Translations under genes and position numbers: made by a program | Notes under the pieces: model-generated | What the model saw: only the letters and a program-made list of their open reading frames with translations | Databases searched by the model: none | Told to the model about the DNA's origin: nothing | Shown: positions 12,506-13,959 of the stretch, in pieces | Position numbering within the stretch: the first letter of the stretch is position 1 | How the letters are laid out: the number at the start of each line of letters is the position of its first letter | Source: an uncultured Aquimonas sp. | GTDB lineage: Bacteria; Pseudomonadota; Gammaproteobacteria; Xanthomonadales; Xanthomonadaceae | Reading direction: 5' to 3' | NCBI GenBank assembly: GCA_946481615.1 | Contig: CAMLOR010000073.1 | Location: forward strand, 1 to 13,959 | DNA: 13,959 nucleotides

Positions 12506-12976
12506 GTGAAGGCGCGCCTGATCGCGGTGGGCGAGGGCGCGCCGGCCTGGGTGGCGGCCGGCTTCGCGGAATACCGCAAGCGGCTGTCGCACTGGCTGCC
12601 GTTCGAGCTGGTCGAAATCGCGCCCGGCCTGCGCGGCAAGGGCCGCGACGCCGCCCGCGCCACCGCGGACGAGGGCGTCCGCGTGATCGCGGCGCTGCCG
12701 AAGAACGCCTGGACCGTCACCCTCGACGGCCGCGGCAAGCCGTACTCCTCGGAACAGCTCGCGCAGCGACTGGAGCATTGGCGTTCGCAGGGCCGCGATC
12801 TCGCCTTCCTGATCGGCGGACCCGAAGGCCATGCGCCCGAGGTGCTGTCCGCCGCGCAGGAATCCTGGAGCCTCGGGCCGCTCACGCTGCCGCACATGCT
12901 GGTGCGCCTGGTGGTGGCCGAGCAGCTTTATCGTGCCGCATCCCTCATTGCGAACCATCCGTACCACCGGGCGTGA
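12506..12976 (+). CDS. rlmH: 23S rRNA pseudouridine-1915 N3-methyltransferase
   Basis: RlmH is a SPOUT-fold enzyme that methylates pseudouridine 1915 in helix 69 of 23S rRNA on assembled 70S ribosomes, using S-adenosylmethionine. The 156-residue length is typical. The knotted SAM site is seen as DLAFLIGGPEGH, followed by LGPLTLPHMLVRLVVAEQLYRA. The C terminus, NHPYHRA, keeps the Tyr-His-Arg that end the family, with a final Ala where E. coli has Glu. The start is GTG at 12506, giving the usual MKARLIAVGE beginning. It lies 16 bases after rsfS and 23 before maf. Confidence 0.96.
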   Translation: MKARLIAVGEGAPAWVAAGFAEYRKRLSHWLPFELVEIAPGLRGKGRDAARATADEGVRVIAALPKNAWTVTLDGRGKPYSSEQLAQRLEHWRSQGRDLAFLIGGPEGHAPEVLSAAQESWSLGPLTLPHMLVRLVVAEQLYRAASLIANHPYHRA

Positions 12977-12999
12977 CGCCCCGTTGGTAAGCTTGGCGG

Positions 13000-13563
13000 A
13001 TGCTTTATCTCGCTTCCCAGTCCCCCCGCCGCCGCGAACTCCTGCAACAGATCGGCCGCGACTTCGGCCTGCTCGAAGTCGACGTGCCCGAAGAACGCGC
13101 CCCGGGCGAGTCCGCGCTCGATTACGTCAGCCGCGTGGCGCGCGAGAAGGCCGGCGCCGGCCTGCTGAAAGTCGTCGCCGTGCCGAATGCCGTCGTCCTG
13201 GGCGCCGACACCGAAGTGATCCTCGACGGCGACGTGTTCGGCAAGCCGGCCGATGCCGCGGCCGCCACGGCGATGCTGAAGCGGCTCTCGGGCCGCACCC
13301 ACCAGGCCGTGTCGGCGGTGTGGGTGATGGATGCCGGCCGCGAACTGCACGCGATGAGCGTGTCGGACGTGACCTTCGCCGAGCTTTCCGACGACGACAT
13401 CGCGCGCTACGCGCAGAGCGGCGAACCCTTCGGGCGCGCTGGCGCCTACGCCATCCAGGGCCGCGCCGCGGCCTTCATTTCGCATCTTTCGGGCAGCTAT
13501 TCGGGCGTGATGGGCCTGCCGCTGTTCGAAACCGAGCGGCTCCTGCGCGAATTCGGGGCCTGA
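13000..13563 (+). CDS. maf: Maf family dTTP/UTP pyrophosphatase (YhdE type)
   Basis: Maf proteins hydrolyse selected nucleoside triphosphates to monophosphates and pyrophosphate. They are thought to keep modified nucleotides out of nucleic acids. The 187-residue product begins [14 protein letters not shown], which carries the phosphate-binding SxSPRR motif. VLGADTEV supplies the catalytic aspartate, GKPADA the next conserved lysine, and [10 protein letters not shown] with [15 protein letters not shown] the base-recognition end. These features match the E. coli YhdE (dTTP/UTP) branch better than the YceF (m7GTP) branch. The ATG at 13000 is 23 bases after rlmH. RNase G starts seven bases after its stop, the same maf-rng neighbourhood as in E. 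coli. Confidence 0.95.
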   Translation: MLYLASQSPRRRELLQQIGRDFGLLEVDVPEERAPGESALDYVSRVAREKAGAGLLKVVAVPNAVVLGADTEVILDGDVFGKPADAAAATAMLKRLSGRTHQAVSAVWVMDAGRELHAMSVSDVTFAELSDDDIARYAQSGEPFGRAGAYAIQGRAAAFISHLSGSYSGVMGLPLFETERLLREFGA

Positions 13564-13570
13564 GCACCCC

Positions 13571-13959
13571 ATGTCGGAAGAAATCCTGATCAACGTGACG
13601 CCCCGCGAGACCCGCGTGGCGGTGGTCGAGAACGGCATGCTGCAGGAGGTGCACATCGAACGCACCTCGCGCCGCGGCTACGTCGGCAACATCTACAAGG
13701 GCCGCGTGCTGCGCGTGATGCCGGGCATGCAGGCCGCCTTCGTCGACATCGGACTGGAGCGCGCGGCCTTCCTGCACGCCTCCGACATCCTGCGCGGCGC
13801 GCCGGCCGACGTGGCCGACGGCGAGGAAACCCTGCCGCAGGCCGTGCCCACGCTGCCGATCTCCGAACTGGTGCGCGACGGCCAGGAAATCGTGGTGCAG
13901 GTGGTGAAGGATCCCATCGGCACCAAGGGCGCGCGCCTGACCACGCAGCTCAGCATTCC
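13571..13959 (+). CDS. rng: Ribonuclease G, N-terminal part (runs off the right edge)
   Basis: RNase G is an endoribonuclease of the RNase E/G family that matures the 5' end of 16S rRNA and helps decay some mRNAs. The visible 129 residues start MSEEILINVTPRETRVAVVENG, the family N terminus. They then enter the S1-like RNA-binding domain at GNIYKGRVLRVMPGMQAAFV, DIGLERAAFLHASDI, and continue to VQVVKDPIGTKGARLTTQ. There is no long RNase E-type extension at this end, and the link to maf argues for rng rather than rne. The catalytic DNase I-like and zinc-link regions lie beyond the window. Confidence 0.93.
   Translation, partial: MSEEILINVTPRETRVAVVENGMLQEVHIERTSRRGYVGNIYKGRVLRVMPGMQAAFVDIGLERAAFLHASDILRGAPADVADGEETLPQAVPTLPISELVRDGQEIVVQVVKDPIGTKGARLTTQLSI

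Overview
The window looks like chromosomal DNA from a high-GC gammaproteobacterium, most likely of the order Lysobacterales (Xanthomonadales; Lysobacter/Luteimonas/Xanthomonas relatives). Three things suggest this: strong third-position G/C bias; a Ser/Thr kinase fused to a formylglycine-generating-enzyme-like domain, a common xanthomonad architecture; and the run leuS-lptE-holA-nadD-rsfS-rlmH-maf-rng. The placement rests on recognised families and gene order. No database search was possible.

Layout. Left part (1-6704), accessory and lightly characterised genes. On the minus strand, a membrane Ser/Thr kinase (570-2759) is followed after 19 bp by a queuosine-precursor transporter that runs off the left edge (1-550). 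Divergent from the kinase is a small P-loop kinase-like protein (2805-3395). Its stop abuts, without one spare base, the stop of a minus-strand pair: a CnoX/YbbN-type thioredoxin-TPR protein (3848-4720) coupled by a one-base overlap to a DUF4442 hot-dog protein (3396-3848). A six-helix DUF998-like membrane protein (4795-5430, plus) overlaps tail-to-tail with an exported metal-dependent amidohydrolase (5415-6704, minus).

The only long gap (6705-7052) separates the divergent amidohydrolase and leuS. It is mostly filled by a 208-bp element with perfect 31-bp terminal inverted repeats (6784-6814 and 6961-6991) and several nested hairpins. This is the most unusual thing in the window.

Right part (7053-13959), a plus-strand housekeeping run: leuS (tRNA charging), lptE (LPS export to the outer membrane), holA (DNA polymerase III delta), nadD (NAD synthesis), rsfS (ribosome silencing), rlmH (23S rRNA methylation), maf (nucleotide pyrophosphatase) and the start of rng (RNase G). 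Gaps are 4-86 bp, so most of it is probably co-transcribed. The widest gap (nadD-rsfS) holds a possible internal promoter.

I found no convincing new multi-gene defence, mobile or biosynthetic system. There is no tRNA, rRNA, CRISPR array, transposase or prophage gene. The points most worth checking are the inverted-repeat element, the kinase whose extracytoplasmic FGE-like domain lacks the catalytic cysteines of true FGE, and a LeuRS carrying a four-cysteine zinc-ribbon pattern that E. coli LeuRS lacks.
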